DNA from: Lichenostomus cassidix | Lineage: Eukaryota > Chordata > Aves > Passeriformes > Meliphagidae | DNA length: 64,000 bases | Reading direction: 5' to 3' | NCBI GenBank assembly: GCA_008360975.2 | Contig: CM039210.1 | Location: 9,612,293 to 9,676,292 of the forward strand | Part shown: positions 12,327-24,272 of the stretch, in pieces | Layout: each line of letters starts with the position of its first letter | Numbering within the stretch: the stretch's first letter is position 1 | Program-made: the position numbers and the translations under genes | The notes under the pieces: generated by a model | Told to the model about the DNA's origin: nothing | The model's database searches: none | Seen by the model: the letters and a program-made list of their open reading frames with translations, nothing else

Positions 12327-12329
12327 CTT

Positions 12330-15300
12330 GATTTGTATCAGTCTCTGTTTTCTCAGTAGTCTCAGGAGCAGAAGCTTTCTTCACTCTGGAATAGTGGATC
12401 CACGGTCCTTTCCCAGCCACCTTGACAGCAGTGAGGGTGGTCAGTAAGACTTGGAATGGTCCCTTCCACTTGGGTTGCAAGGGGTCACTGTCTCACCACT
12501 TGATGTACACCCAGTCTCCAGGCTGAAACGGATGGGCAGGGATGTCCAATCCTATAGGCTTGGACAGGACAACGAATCTCTGGAGCTTCTGCAAAGTGGA
12601 ACTCAAAGCCATTAAGTATTTCTGCAAATCAATTTTTCCCCTCATGTGAATTTCACCTGGAATGTGTGGAACTAATATGGTCTGCTATATAGAATTTCAT
12701 AGGGACTTATGTTGTCCCTTCGCCTTGGTTGTATGCAGACCTTCAGTAAGGCTATAGGCAAAGCCTGAACCCATGTCATAGATGTTCCTTGACAAATTTT
12801 TCCAATCTGGGTTTTGAGGGTTCCATTTATACGTTCAACCTTGCCACTTGCTTGGGGCCTGTATGGTGTATGCAGGTCCCAAGTAAGTCCCAGGATCTTG
12901 CTAACTTCTCCGACTACTGTTGCAATAAAATGTGGTCCCTTATCTGATGACATTCTCAAGGGAACTCCAAATCTTGGAATTATATGATTGAGCAAGGCTT
13001 TTACTACCTCTTTTGCTGCATTGGTGCGACAGGGATAAGCTTCAGGCCATCCACTGAATGTATCAACCAACACCAATACATATTTGTATCTTTCCCTCTG
13101 TGGCATTTCAGCAAAATTTATTTGCCAGTAATCTCCCGGGAGATGCCTTGTCTTGGTCACTCCTAACACTACTCTTTTAGTTGTGTCAGGGTTGTTTTTG
13201 CAGCATGTTTCAAACTTGCTTGTTACAGACTGCACGATGTCAGTCATTCTCCCTATCACTACTTTCTTTAGATGTTTTAAAAGGTTTTCTGTTCCCCAGT
13301 GTGTACTCTCATGTTTTCTTTGTGCTATTTCTCGAAGGATCGGGGGTGGGACTACAACCTGGCCCACAGGTGTAACAGCCCACCCACCCTCCTTAATTTC
13401 AGCCTTAAGAGATTTAATTAACTGTTGGTCACTCTGATCATATTTTGGAGCAAACCCTGTCAGATCTACTTCTTTCTGTGGCACTATTGCAAAAATGCCT
13501 TTTTCTGCTATCTCTCTTGCCATTTCATCAGCAAAGCAATTTCTCACTTCAGGAGTTGTTTTTCTCTTTTGATGATTTTTGCAGTGCATGACAGCTACTT
13601 CTGTAGGTTTCCAGATGCTCTGCAGGAGTGCTAGGATTTGTTTGGCATGTTTAATGCTATTACCTTGAGCAGTCAGCAGTCCACGTTCTTTCCAAATAGC
13701 TCCATGGGCATGAACAACACTGAATGCATATTTGGAATCAGTCCATATATTTACTTTCTTTCCCTCGCTCAGTTCTAGAGCTCTGGTCAGTGCAATCAGT
13801 TCAGCTTTCTGTGATGATACATCTGAAGGCAAGGCTTTTGCCTCAATTACTTCATCTATGGTGGTCACTGCATAGCCTGTCATACGCTTACCGTTTCGTA
13901 TGAAACTGCTCCCATCAGTGAAAAGTTCCCAATCTGGATTCTCTAGAGGCACATCCTTCAGGTCTGGTCTACTGGAATAGGTTTCTTCTATTGTCTGCAA
14001 ACAGTCATGCTCAGGCACGTTATCGAGCAGTGTGGATGACAAAAATATTGCGGGATTTACAACAGATGTTGTTTTTAGAGTGACATCGTCTTGTTCTAAC
14101 AATACAGCCTGGTATTTAAGCATTCTGCTAGGGGATAACCAGTGTCCCCCCTTTTGCTCCAGCACAGAAATCACAGCGTGGGGTACATACACGACAATGT
14201 GCTGCCCAAGGGTGAATTTCCGAGCTTCCTGGATTAGGATGACAGTTGCTGCCACAGCTTTCAGACACCCTGGCCACCCTTGGCTAACATTGTCTAGCTG
14301 TTTTGAAAAATAGGCCACAGCTCTTCACTGATCCCCAAGATATTGTGCTAGCACCCCAAGAGCTACATTCTGTGGCTCGTATGTGAATAGTTCGAAGGGC
14401 TTTGTTAAATCTGGCAGCCCTAAAGCTGGAGCAGACATCAAGGAATGTTTTAATTGTTTAAAGGCAGCTTTCGCTTTCTCTGTCCAGTTAATGGTTCCCT
14501 TTTCAGCTGTCTTAAGGGTTTCATACAGAGGCTTTACCAGTATTCTATACTTTGCCACCCAAAGTCGACACCAACCTACCATGCCGAGGAAAGCTTGCAT
14601 CTCTCTCACCGTGTGGGGCTCTGGAAGCCGACAGATAGCTTCTTTCCGTTCTCTGCTAAGTTGTCGATGACCACAGAAGATTTCCAGCCCCAGGTATACT
14701 ACAGTTTCTTTGGCAACCTGTGCCTTTTCCTTTGAGACTCAGTATCTGCCCATGCTCAAAAAATTCAAAAGATTTACAGTGAGTTGGATGCAGTCATCTC
14801 GTGTTTTTGCTGCGATCAGGATGTCATCCACATATTGAAGGATTTCTCCTTTTGGTTCCTGTTTTTTTCAGTCTTCCAGTTCCTTTGATAGCTGGTGTCC
14901 AAATATTGTTGGGCTGTTCTTGAACCCTTGGGATAGCACTGTCCAAGTTAGTTGAGTCTTTCTTCCTGTCTCAGGATTTTCCCACTCAAAAGCAAAAAGC
15001 TCTTGGCTATCTTTGTGGATTGGAATAGAGAAAAAGGCATCTTTGAGATTTAAGACTGAGAACTATCTTAATTCATTTGTTAATGTGGTTAGAAAGGTGT
15101 AGGGATTGGGTACAACTGAATGTATGTCTTCTGTAATTCTGTTGATTACCCTCAAATCTTGCACTAGCCTGTAACTCTTACCATCAGCTTTCTTTACTGG
15201 CAGGATGGGTGTGTTGTATTTGGACTCACATTCTACTAGCAACCCGAATTTGAGAAATTTCTCAATTACAGGTGCCAGTCCCCTACGACTTTCTAATTTC

Positions 15301-15839
15301 AGAGGGTATTGTTTCTGCCTTACCGGTGTTGCTCCCGCTTTGAGTGCAATACTCACAGGTTCAGCTTTTTTGGATCTCCCGGGAAAATCACTGGCCCATA
15401 CTATTGGAATTACTGCATCCTCAACTTCTTTAGGAATTTCTCCACAACATTCCTGGATAAGAATAGTAGCTGCTTCGACAAATTTAGGTTCAGGAATTAT
15501 AACTTTCACTCCCTCCTCCTTGGAAAATTTAATTTCTGCTTCTAATTTTTTCCAATAAATCTCTGCCCAACAATGGTTTTGGAGAATTTGGCATAGATAT
15601 AAAAATTGATGAGTCACCCAATGTTTCTCCAGTTTAAATCTTAAAGGTTGAAAGAAAGGCCTTGTTTCACTTACCCCCGTGGCACCAATTACATCTACAG
15701 TATCTTGACTCAGTTTCCCCTTTAAAATATTTAACACAGAATATGTTGCCCCCGTATCAACCAAAAATTCAACATCATCTTTCCCCAGCTTAATTATAAC
15801 CGAAGGCTCCGCTGGGGTGGATAATGCCTTCGGTCCCCG
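12330..15839 (-). pseudogene. pro-pol pseudogene of the gamma-like provirus
   Basis: One minus-strand frame (the same as the end of gag) carries the whole polyprotein. An aspartic protease with DTGA is near 15750-15764. The RT runs from about 15400 to 14400 and includes the QYVDD box near 14830. RNase H is about 14000-13400 (the TDGSSF and WTDSKYA motifs). The integrase (13250-12680) has DDE residues in the contexts VDTFSGWPEAY and SDKGPHF. A C-terminal GDWVYIKW/PKWKGPF domain follows to about 12340. In-frame stops occur at 15063-15065, about 14868, about 14739, 14325-14327, 12672-12674 and about 12495. No protein of full length can be made. Confidence 0.9.
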
Positions 15840-17760
15840 TCAATTCTCATTCACAGCTAATTGAGAAGACGTGGGCGTCTCTTTTGCCCGCATTGGACAC
15901 TCGTTCTTCCAGTGTCCCTTCTTCTTGCAGATGGCACACTGGTCCTCGGCTAGAGGAGGGTGAGGCGGACCCTTTCTTTTCTCTTGACCCTGTTTCTTCT
16001 TGTAGTGGGGTTTACCAGTATCTTTATCTGTTGAATCTCTATTTTGGTATACTTTCCAGGCTACATTCAACAACCTATTTATATCATACTCATCCAATTT
16101 TTGCAGCTTTTTCCTTATATCAGGTGTAGATTGGCCTACAAATATGTAGGCTAAATGAGACTGTTGCATTGGGGAATCCAAGTCCAAGTTTGTGTACTTC
16201 CGTGCAGCCTCTTTGAGCCTGTTCAGGAAATCTGTGGGGGTCTCAGTTAGACCTTGCCTAATTTCATATACTTTGGCCCAATTAATTGCTTTAGGAATAG
16301 CACATTTTAGTCCAATAACTATCCACTTTTGATACTGTTTTAATTTGGCTATTTCTTCTGGCACATTGGGATCTCAGCCTGGATCTATCAAAGGAAAAAT
16401 ATTACCAACAGGTCTTTGAATGGTTCCAGCTGCAATTTGAGTTTCCACAGCATTTACAGCAGCCTTGATAACCATCTCCTTTTCTGTACTATCCAGTACT
16501 TCATCTAACATTACATTCAGGTTACTCCAATCTGGGTTTTGTGCCTTGATAGCTAATTCAAACCGCATGGCTACTTTCTCTGGATTGTCTCTGTATGTTT
16601 CAACTGATTCTTTCAATTGTCGGAGTTCTCCGAGGGAGAAAGGAGTTTTGATATAAACCATCTCTTGATTCCCGACAGCTTGCCTTAGAGGTACTTCCAG
16701 GACAGGCTCCCTCTTCCTTGATTCATCTCTCTTAGATCTAGTACGTTTTGCTACCGGACTGGCAGCTCTGATAGCTTCCCGGGCTATTTTCCCCCTTTTC
16801 TTCCCAGCAGGTTCGCTGCCTGCAGCTTCAGCCTCGGTTTCCCCTTCCTCTTCCGAGCTATCTACATCTACACTGGATTCGTCTGACTCACGCTTGATTT
16901 GGGTTTTTCCTCTCTCAGCTCTAGTGGAGCTGTGGAGAGGGTGCCGCCCGCCGCCACCCTTTCCCCAGTCTGGGAGGGGCCAGCGGTAGATGTGCTTCCC
17001 TCTCTGTCCCGTTCAGTCCCGGTTCCGCCCTTCTCTCTGCCCCGGTCCCTCCCTTTGCCTCTGCCCCTGCTTCCACCCCTGACTCCACCCTGTCTCCGCC
17101 CCTGCTCCCACCTTCATTCTCGTCATCAGACCGCTCCGGGGATGGTGGCAGTGGGGGAGGAGGCGGCCACACCTCCTCTTTCCCCCGTGCTGTATCAAGT
17201 AAGTGAAGGGGGGGAGTAGACGGCCAGAATGGCGGTGGGGGAGGAGGAGGAGGAGGAAGAGGAGGAAGAGGGGGGAGGAGAGGGGGCACCAGCCCTTGTT
17301 GTGGCTGGTGTGATGCCCCCCTTCGTAAATTTGGTGCCACCAAGTCTGTATCTGTCATGTCTATCTCCTCATCTTTCGTCGGAGGCTGCTTCTGTCTATC
17401 TTTTTTCTTTTCTAATTTTTGTAAAGCTATCTCAAAGTGGTTCTTTTTCATTTGCTTATACGCTTCTTCTCGATTTAGAAATATAGAAAACAATTCTGCA
17501 TATCTTAACTCCTTAAACCTGCCCTGAACTCGGAGTTCTACGAGTAACTTTGTAATAAGTTCATTATCTAAACTGCCTAACCGAGGCCATTTACTCCCCC
17601 CTTCCAGCTTCAACGCAGGTCACACCCACAGTGAAAGTCTGGTTAATTCACCAGAATGTAAATCAATACTTCGTACTGTCAGCAGATTCCAGTTTTTCAA
17701 AATCAAACCCAGCGGGGAATCCTGCGGGATGTTTGGGTTGGTAGATAGCACACTACCCAT
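15840..17760 (-). pseudogene. gag pseudogene of the gamma-like provirus
   Basis: It starts with ATG-GGT (Met-Gly, a myristoylation start) at 17758-17760. The matrix domain follows, interrupted by a TGA near 17625. A proline-rich stretch (about 17000-17250, with a run of prolines) comes next, then the capsid (16661 to about 16020) and a nucleocapsid with one zinc knuckle (CAICKKKGHWKNEC, about 15905-15950). The matrix half and the capsid half are in different frames, so a frameshift lies between about 16921 and 16661. A further stop is near 16372. Gag ends with TGA at 15840-15842, followed by CGG, and the same frame continues directly into the protease. That is the gammaretroviral arrangement in which pol is reached by stop-codon suppression. 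Confidence 0.88.
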
Positions 17761-18276
17761 ATTTTACTTAGAAACAGTAGGAAAAAGTTCCTAACCTATA
17801 AATTAGCACAGAACCAGCAGAGCAAAGAAAGCAAGCCTGAAAACCACGCGTGTTCAGCTTAGAAACCCTGGCGGGATTCGAACTTCGGCAGTCGAACCCA
17901 CACTCCCACCTGTGGGCTGCAGCCCCCTCTGAGCCACAGCCCCCCCCGTGATCCCTATGCGGCTCCCTGTGAGTATTTACGAGGGGCGTCCCCCTCTCCT
18001 CACAATCCCCCCACCCTGTGGGAGCGGAGCGGTTAAAAAACTCCCTTTATGGCCCCCCTGGCCACGCTCCCACCCTTGGAGATCTCCCAACTGCTAGCTA
18101 TCTATCTATAAAACCATAAAACAACCCCTTTGATCTTACCTCTTCAGCTGTGTTCCTGCGGTCTTGGGAAACTCCCGGATTTCGATCCTGAAATCGCTGC
18201 CTCTCTCCCCTAGTGCTGGCAGTGGAGGGATGCAGCGGGGTGTTCCTCGGTCCGAAATCAAAACCCGGGGTTCCTT

Positions 18277-18294
18277 CTCCTGGCTGGCTCGCCA
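18277..18294 (-). promoter_or_regulatory. candidate primer-binding site of the gamma-like provirus
   Basis: Four bases inside the 5' LTR the minus strand reads TGGCGAGCCAGCCAGGAG. A TGG start at this position fits a tRNA primer site. I could not match it to a specific tRNA. Confidence 0.5.
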
Positions 18295-18298
18295 GAAC

Positions 18299-18825
18299 TG
18301 ATGCCTTAAATTGCTAGAAAAAATTTTAGACGCAGACACACAGTATGGGATAGGGGTTTTACCTTGGTTTAATAGGATCCCAGATGCGCACCGACGAACA
18401 AGCAAGCCCCAAAGGCCAGCAAAAGCCAAAAAGCCCCGACGATATCCCCCGTATACAATTTATGGACAGCCTAGATTAGAATACCTATCTAAAAGTCTCC
18501 AATAAGAAGTCTAACAAATGAAGTAATTGCCCCCTTATTAGAATTGCCCCCCCCCCAAAAGATTGCTACTTAGTTTACAAAAAACATGTCTCAGTGATGG
18601 GGGCCCTGTTCAAGGTTGTGCGTCATGCTTTTGAGATTGTAGGTTTGTTTCGTCTTCCCAAAGGATTCTGAGCAAGGCAAGGGGTACTAGGGTGATAGAC
18701 ATGTAAGATTAAGATACAGGGAGTAAAAAGTACAGGAATGGGGAAGGGTAAAAGGTTATATATAAAGGATATATATAAAGAGAGTATAAAAGTAAAATAA
18801 AAAATACAAAACCCGTCAGGCATCA
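18299..18825 (-). repeat. 5' LTR of the gamma-like provirus
   Basis: It is a near-identical partner of 10656-11183, with the same inverted ends and C-run. The duplicated host tetramer CTAT follows at 18826-18829. Confidence 0.92.
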
Positions 18826-18829
18826 CTAT

Positions 18830-19385
18830 GAGTTAACGACAGGGAGACATCACTCACCAATTTCCCCCTGTGTGAATCAACACATACAGGTAACCAAGGC
18901 AACAACCAAGCCAAAGTTAAAATGCAATAAGCAGATTTATTCCATGACCTTGCTAACAATGCCAGGCAGCAGAGACACACAGGGACACAGGCTCCATTAG
19001 GCTTAGATCATCCTACCAGGCAGTGAGGGGGGGGGCACACTGCCTGCCTCACTATAAGCAAAGGCTTCACGCATGCACAGTTTATCACAAGGCTGTGCTT
19101 TTATGATCTCTCTCTCCCAGAAAGAGGCTCAAGCATGTCTGTGAGACTGTGTTATCTCTACATAGGAATTCTACTTCTCAAAACAGGCAGAGGATGAACG
19201 ACACTAGGTATAATAAATAGTGATTTCCCACACCAACATTTTTAGCATTCCCAGCTGCAAGGTCACTTTGAGCAAAACTATTCCTTCCTCCTTGCCAAAT
19301 CTTCTGGGTTTAACCCTTTCCTCCCAAAACTGCCACAGGCAAATCAGACTCAACTTGGGGGTATTAATTGAATTCAGTATTCAGT
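18830..19385. repeat. older LTR, right part
   Basis: It continues the LTR left at 10655 ('acgacagggagacatcactc', 'accaatttccccctgtgtg'). A reversed polyadenylation-like region ('gcagatttattccatgacc') is near 18940. The last 150 bp before the minisatellite are poorly conserved. Confidence 0.65.
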
Positions 19386-20113
19386 ATGTGTTACCATATG
19401 CATGTGTCTCTATGCACATGAATATCTTTTTTTCCATCTCTGCCTCTGTGCATGTGCATGTCTTTGTGTCTGTGTGCATCTCTCTTCCACCTCATCTATG
19501 TGCAGTTGCTTCTTGCTTTATCTATGTATATGAAGGTGTCTATGTCTCCTACTAGGTCTGTCCACATGCATGTAACTGTTGATCTGTCTTTCTCTGCATC
19601 TGAGCATGTGCACATATCTCTGCAATTGTGTGCATGCACTTGTCTCTATTCCTCTGCATCTGTGTGCATGCCTTCCTTTTTCTCTTTGCATCTATGTGCT
19701 CCCATCTGTGTATGTGTGTGTGCATCTGTCTTCTCCTCCTTTCTGTCTCTCACGTTTCTATTCCTGTGTTTGTGTGCACACACATCTCTGTTTCTCTCTT
19801 ACTCTGCATCTGTACACATCTGTGCCTCACTATCTGCCTGTCTGTATATGCCTACAACTGTCTCCCCCTTCTGCGTTTGTCTACACAAGCATCTTTTGGT
19901 TACTCTTCCTATGCATGTGTGCATGTACGCATCTTTGTCTCTGCTCCTGTATGCACATCTCTTTGACTCTCTTCGCCAGTGCCTCTTGTGCATGCATCTC
20001 TCCCCCCATTCTGCACCTGTGTGCACGTCTTTCTCTCTCTGCATCTATGCATGCATCTCTGAATGTCTTTTTTCCTCTGCATCTGTTTGCACACCCATCT
20101 CTCCTTCTTTGTG
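19386..20113. repeat. C/T-rich minisatellite, block 3, left part
   Basis: It has the same degenerate words as block 1. It ends with CTTTGTG, which is repeated at 28154-28160 directly after the beta-like provirus. Blocks 19386-20113 and 28154-28677 were therefore one array of about 1.25 kb before that insertion. The long frames on both strands are spurious. Confidence 0.85.
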
Positions 20114-21262
20114 TGTTGCTGTTGAGCAGCTAGCAGAGTAAAGAAGTGTCTTGGTTTGAAAGACAGGTGTCTGCCAAGAGAGGCTGAACCCTCCCCTAGA
20201 GCAGAGGATGTGATTTTCTTTCCCCTCTTCTCTCCGAATTATTTAATTTTGTAAATCAAGGGCTTTCAGGCAAAGGTATGGGAAAAAGGAGTATCAGTTC
20301 TTTACTAGTATCGATAAACAAACAATAACAATAATAGCAAACCACAACTAGAACCAGAAAACCAAACAGCAGATAACATGAGCTGCTGAACCTTCTCCCG
20401 TGTGGTGCAATTACGGTTGCAAGCAGCAGGGGCGCTGTTGAGCTCCCGGCCGGCCAGGGCAGGTGCGATGACTCCCGAGCGGCTGTAGGTGGTGCTGTGG
20501 CGCAGGGTCAGGTCACCATCCGGCAGCTGCAATGGCGGATGGGCTGAGAAACACGCAGCGCAGCAGGAACAGCTCAGGGTAGCGAGGGAACAGGGCAGTA
20601 GGAGCGGGCGCTCTCTCTCTCCGGCCAGCGAGAGTTTCTGCAGTCACAACAGACGCCGCGGTCTCGTGCGGCAGAGGGCGGGGGCAGGCAGCAGGGGCCG
20701 CGGGACTCTCCCGGCAGCAGCTGCGAGGGAACGCAGCCCGGGGAAATGCACCCTTCCCCGTGAGCAGAAAAGTTGAATCAAAGCTCACCCAGCCAGGAGG
20801 GAAGAGAAACAGGGCACAGTTGGATTTCCTCTGGTAGCAGCTGGAAAGCAAAGAGCCAGCAGCCTCTACCCTCAGCGTCCGAACCACGAGAGAGAGTTAC
20901 CCGGGCCGGCTCTCCCTTACCGTGCCCTGCCCAAAAACCTAGCCTTTGTCTTTTACAAAAGGCTTGATCGCTCCGAACATCGGACCATTTGTTGCCTAGT
21001 AACAGGAATGGGAAGAAATTCTCAACCCCCGACAAGAAGTCAGTTCTCAGTGGCAAGAAGGAATGACCTTTATTGTTTTTCATCATATATATATAGTTTT
21101 CAAAAGTCACCCAGATTGGTCAGTCAGAAACCTTCCCCTAGGTGTGACTGGCCAGGCCTGCACCGTCCAAGTCTTGGGACACTGTTCCAATAACATCCAA
21201 ACTTTATCTTTATTTATAAAACACAAAAGGAATTCTCATGGGAAAAGCCTGTGCTAGCCACA
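20114..21262 (-). repeat. 3' LTR of the beta-like provirus, split by a solo LTR
   Basis: The pieces 20114-20146 and 21040-21262 together match 27896-28153. The end on the minus strand is TGTGGCTAGCACAGGC and the start on the plus strand is TGTTGCTGTTGAGCAG. Confidence 0.9.
20147..21034. mobile_element. solo LTR nested in the 3' LTR of the beta-like provirus
   Basis: This 888-bp element runs from TGTCTTGG to CCCGACA and is flanked by the 5-bp duplication AGAAG (20142-20146 and 21035-21039). It is GC-rich between about 20400 and 20900. It is related to 9294-10245. Confidence 0.9.
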
Positions 21263-21278
21263 GCTCCCCCTTTTTGTT
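21263..21278 (-). promoter_or_regulatory. polypurine tract of the beta-like provirus
   Basis: The minus strand reads AAAAAGGGGGAGC directly before the 3' LTR. Confidence 0.85.
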
Positions 21279-21557
21279 TAAGAACAGAAGGCATTGCTTG
21301 TGAGCCCCAGTGGATCAGCATGAAGGATCTGTTTGGTAATGGCCAGTTACCAAACAGAGCCTGGTTGAAACTCAAGGGGTCTGTCCGGAGGTGGCCAGCC
21401 ACCGAACAGAACCCGAACCAGATGCTGATTAAGATGGTCAAAGAGGCCCCATGCAATACCCTAGATAAAGTATATATAAACCTAAATCTACATATAAATC
21501 TGTAATTCAACAAAACATGCTTTCAAAGTCCTTGCTTTCTGACTCCATGAATGAGTT

Positions 21558-24272
21558 TCAGTCTCTGCTTGTGGATGGACCGGCTTCTTGGTCATCATCA
21601 GAAGGATCACTCGGTTGGTGTTCGGCATCCTGGTTGTCATTTTGAGGTTGCTGGTTCTGTCTCGGGAGCCTCAGGTCAGGGCGGACGCATTTTGCAGGCA
21701 GCCATCGTACCCCAGTATCTGTGGAGACGCAAACATACCCTCGACCCCAAGCAATAAGCTCATGTGGGCCTTCCCAGGTGTTAGTAAGTAGGTTCTGTAC
21801 CCATACCTTCGCCCGGGGCAAACGCAACTCGCCTGATGACTGCAATGAGAGAAAGTGGTTCAAAATCACAGGATGATTCGAATTTGGTGGCACTGTAAGA
21901 TGATTGATTGTGTACAAAGCTTTCTCCAATCGACTCTGTGGTGTTTCCCCATGCATTCCCCCTCTTTGCCTTTCCAAGACACGCTTCAGAGTACCATGAG
22001 TGCGTTCCACAATGGCTTGGCCAGTAGGAGAGTGCGGAATACCGAACGTATGGTCTACACCCCATAGGTGCAAAAACTGCCGTGTCTTCTGTGAGGCGTA
22101 GGCAGGACCATTGTCAGTTTTCACAGTGGCTGGCACCCCCAGGACAGAGAAGGCTAATTTCCAATGGGCAATGGCATCGCGACTTTTTTCTCCAGTATGG
22201 GCAGTCGCCCACATAGCTGAGGAGAAAGTGTCAATAGACACATGCACATACTTGACTCGGCCAAATTCAGGGATGTGTGTCACATCCGTCTGCCACAGCT
22301 GCAAGGCCTTTAGACCTCTGGGGTTCACCCCCGATGGCAGAGGAGCAGCGAGTCCGTGGCAGTCAGCACAAGCACTGACAATGTCACAAGCCTCAGTTGG
22401 CATCAATTGAAACTGCTTCTGCAGGGTATGTGCACTTTGATGAAAGAAATTGTGCGATGCCTTGGCTTGTGCAATTTTGTCAGGCTAAGGTGCCACCCAT
22501 GCAGGGTTGGCTAACAGGTCAGCCCTGGCATTGCCTTCTGTTAAAAAGCCTGGTAAATTGGTGTGGCTTCGAATGTGCAGAATATAGTATGGATGCACTC
22601 GAGCCTGAATTGCCTTCCACAGGGTTCGCAATAGCGAAAACAGAGTCGCGTTATTGACTTCTTTTAGAAGTGAGCAATCCAAGCGTTTGGTTACGTCTGC
22701 TACATAAGCAGAATCAGTGACCAGATTCAAAGGCACCTGAGAGAACCGCTGAAAAGCCATGGCAACTGCCTTCAATTCAACCAGTTGAGCAGAGCCTGTC
22801 TCGTGGCCTTTCAGCACCTGCCACTCAGATCCTTCCTTCCAGGTAACAATGGCCTTTCCTGTTTTCCCAGAACCGTCCGTAAAGACGGTGGGTCCATGGA
22901 CCGGCACCCGGCTGTTCTTTGGCCGCAACATGAGATTGACCGAATTTGCCAGCTGCAGCAATTTGTGACTGGGCAGATGATAAGCAATCTGCCCTGAGAA
23001 ATTTTGCAGTGCACTTTGCAAAGGAGCGCTATTAGCAAGACTCCATTCGAAATTGTCCTGTGGTACTGGAACAACAATCGTTGCGGGATCAGCTGCCATC
23101 AATTGTAAACACCGATATCGGCATTTAATTATCAGGCAGGCTATCAATTCGAACAATGTGGGTGCTGTCTTTTTTGGCTGATGGGGCAAAAAGACCCATT
23201 CCAGGATGTGCAAAGGATCATCCCATTGTTTGTTCCACTGGCCAATGATACCCGTAGGTTGGAGGTCTGGAGCAGTAATGAAAACAGTGATATCAGTAGA
23301 GGGGTCCACTCGATAAACCTGATGAGCGGAAACAGCTTGCTGCACTTCGTTCAGCACTCGTCGCACCTCGGGAGTCAATTGTCGAGGTGAGTTTAGGTCA
23401 GAGTCCCCCTTTAATATATTAAAAAGCGGGGAAAGTTGTGCATTGGTCAGTCCCAAATATGGACGTAACCAGTTGATGATGCCTAGCAACTTTTGGGCAT
23501 CATTTAGAGTCTTAATAGTGTCTGAGAACTGCACCTCTTGATGCTGTATGGTTCGATCCAAAATTTTGACTCCCAAATATTTCCAAGGAGGCTGTTGTTG
23601 AACCTTTTCTGGAGCAACTTGCAACCCATAGGAATGCAAGGCAGAGAGCAGTCGAGGCTGTAACCTCCACAACTCATCCTGGGTGGCTGCTGCCACCAGG
23701 ATATCATCCATATAATGGTAGCAGAGTGCCTCAGGAAACTGCTCACGGATTCCAGACAAGGCCTGCGCGACATACCATTGACAGATAGTCGGGCTATTTT
23801 TCATGCCTTGAGGTAACACTTTCCATTGAAATCGCTTTACAGGCTCCGCATTGTTAATTGCAGGCACAGTAAAGGCAAACTTTGTTCTGTCATAGGGGTG
23901 CAAAGGGATTGTAAAAAAGCAATCCTTCAAATCAACGATCAAAATTTCCCACCCTGTGGGAATCATCGTGGGTGAAGGCATGCCAGGCTGTAAACTCCCC
24001 ATACTTTCCATCACTGCATTGACTTTCCGGAGATCTTGCAACAGTCTCCATTTCCCCGATTTTTTCTTAATCACGAAAACTGGGGTGTTCCACGGACTGG
24101 TAGAAGGCTCAATGTGTCCCTGTTTCAATTGCTCCTGAACCAGCTGACAAAGGGCGACTAATTTGTCTTTCGGCAAGGGCCACTGTGGTTCCCATATCGG
24201 TGTTTTTGTCAGCCATCGTAAAGACAGCGTGGATTATGGTGTGCCCTTGCACACAGTGACCCCTATCAAAAA
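21558..24272 (-). pseudogene. pol pseudogene of the beta-like provirus (RT, RNase H, integrase)
   Basis: The frame is entered from pro at the AAATTTT site (24269-24275). A TAA at 24234-24236 interrupts it early. RT follows (KKKSGKWRLLQDLRKVN, about 24060-24000; YMDDILVAA, about 23710-23680). RNase H has TDGSGKTG (about 22870), the ELKAVAMAF glutamate and VTDSAYV (about 22730). A TAG at 22485-22487 separates RNase H from the integrase, which stays in the same frame. The integrase has an HHCC zinc region (about 22470-22350) and the DDE residues in WQTDVTH, TDNGPAY and IVERTHGTLK. The frame ends at 21558. The two stops are the only obvious lesions, so this is a young and nearly complete pol. Confidence 0.9.

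Larger units (their letters stand above)
10656..18825 (-). mobile_element. class I (gamma-like) endogenous retrovirus, LTR to LTR
   Basis: This provirus of about 8.2 kb is bounded by LTRs at 10656-11183 (3') and 18299-18825 (5'), both running TGATGCC to GGCATCA. The host tetramer CTAT is duplicated at 10652-10655 and 18826-18829, and 4 bp is the gammaretroviral length. The order on the minus strand is LTR, gag, pro-pol, env remnant, polypurine tract, LTR. By eye the LTRs differ at about eight or nine positions in 527, which points to a fairly recent insertion. Gag and pol have several stops and at least one frameshift, and env is deleted, so it cannot make infectious particles by itself. A related family contributed the solo LTR at 57981-58514. 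Confidence 0.92.

Noticed and set aside
20489..20887. GC-rich open frames that might suggest a CpG-island promoter or gene start
   Set aside because: The GC-rich stretch lies wholly inside a solo LTR bounded by the AGAAG duplication.
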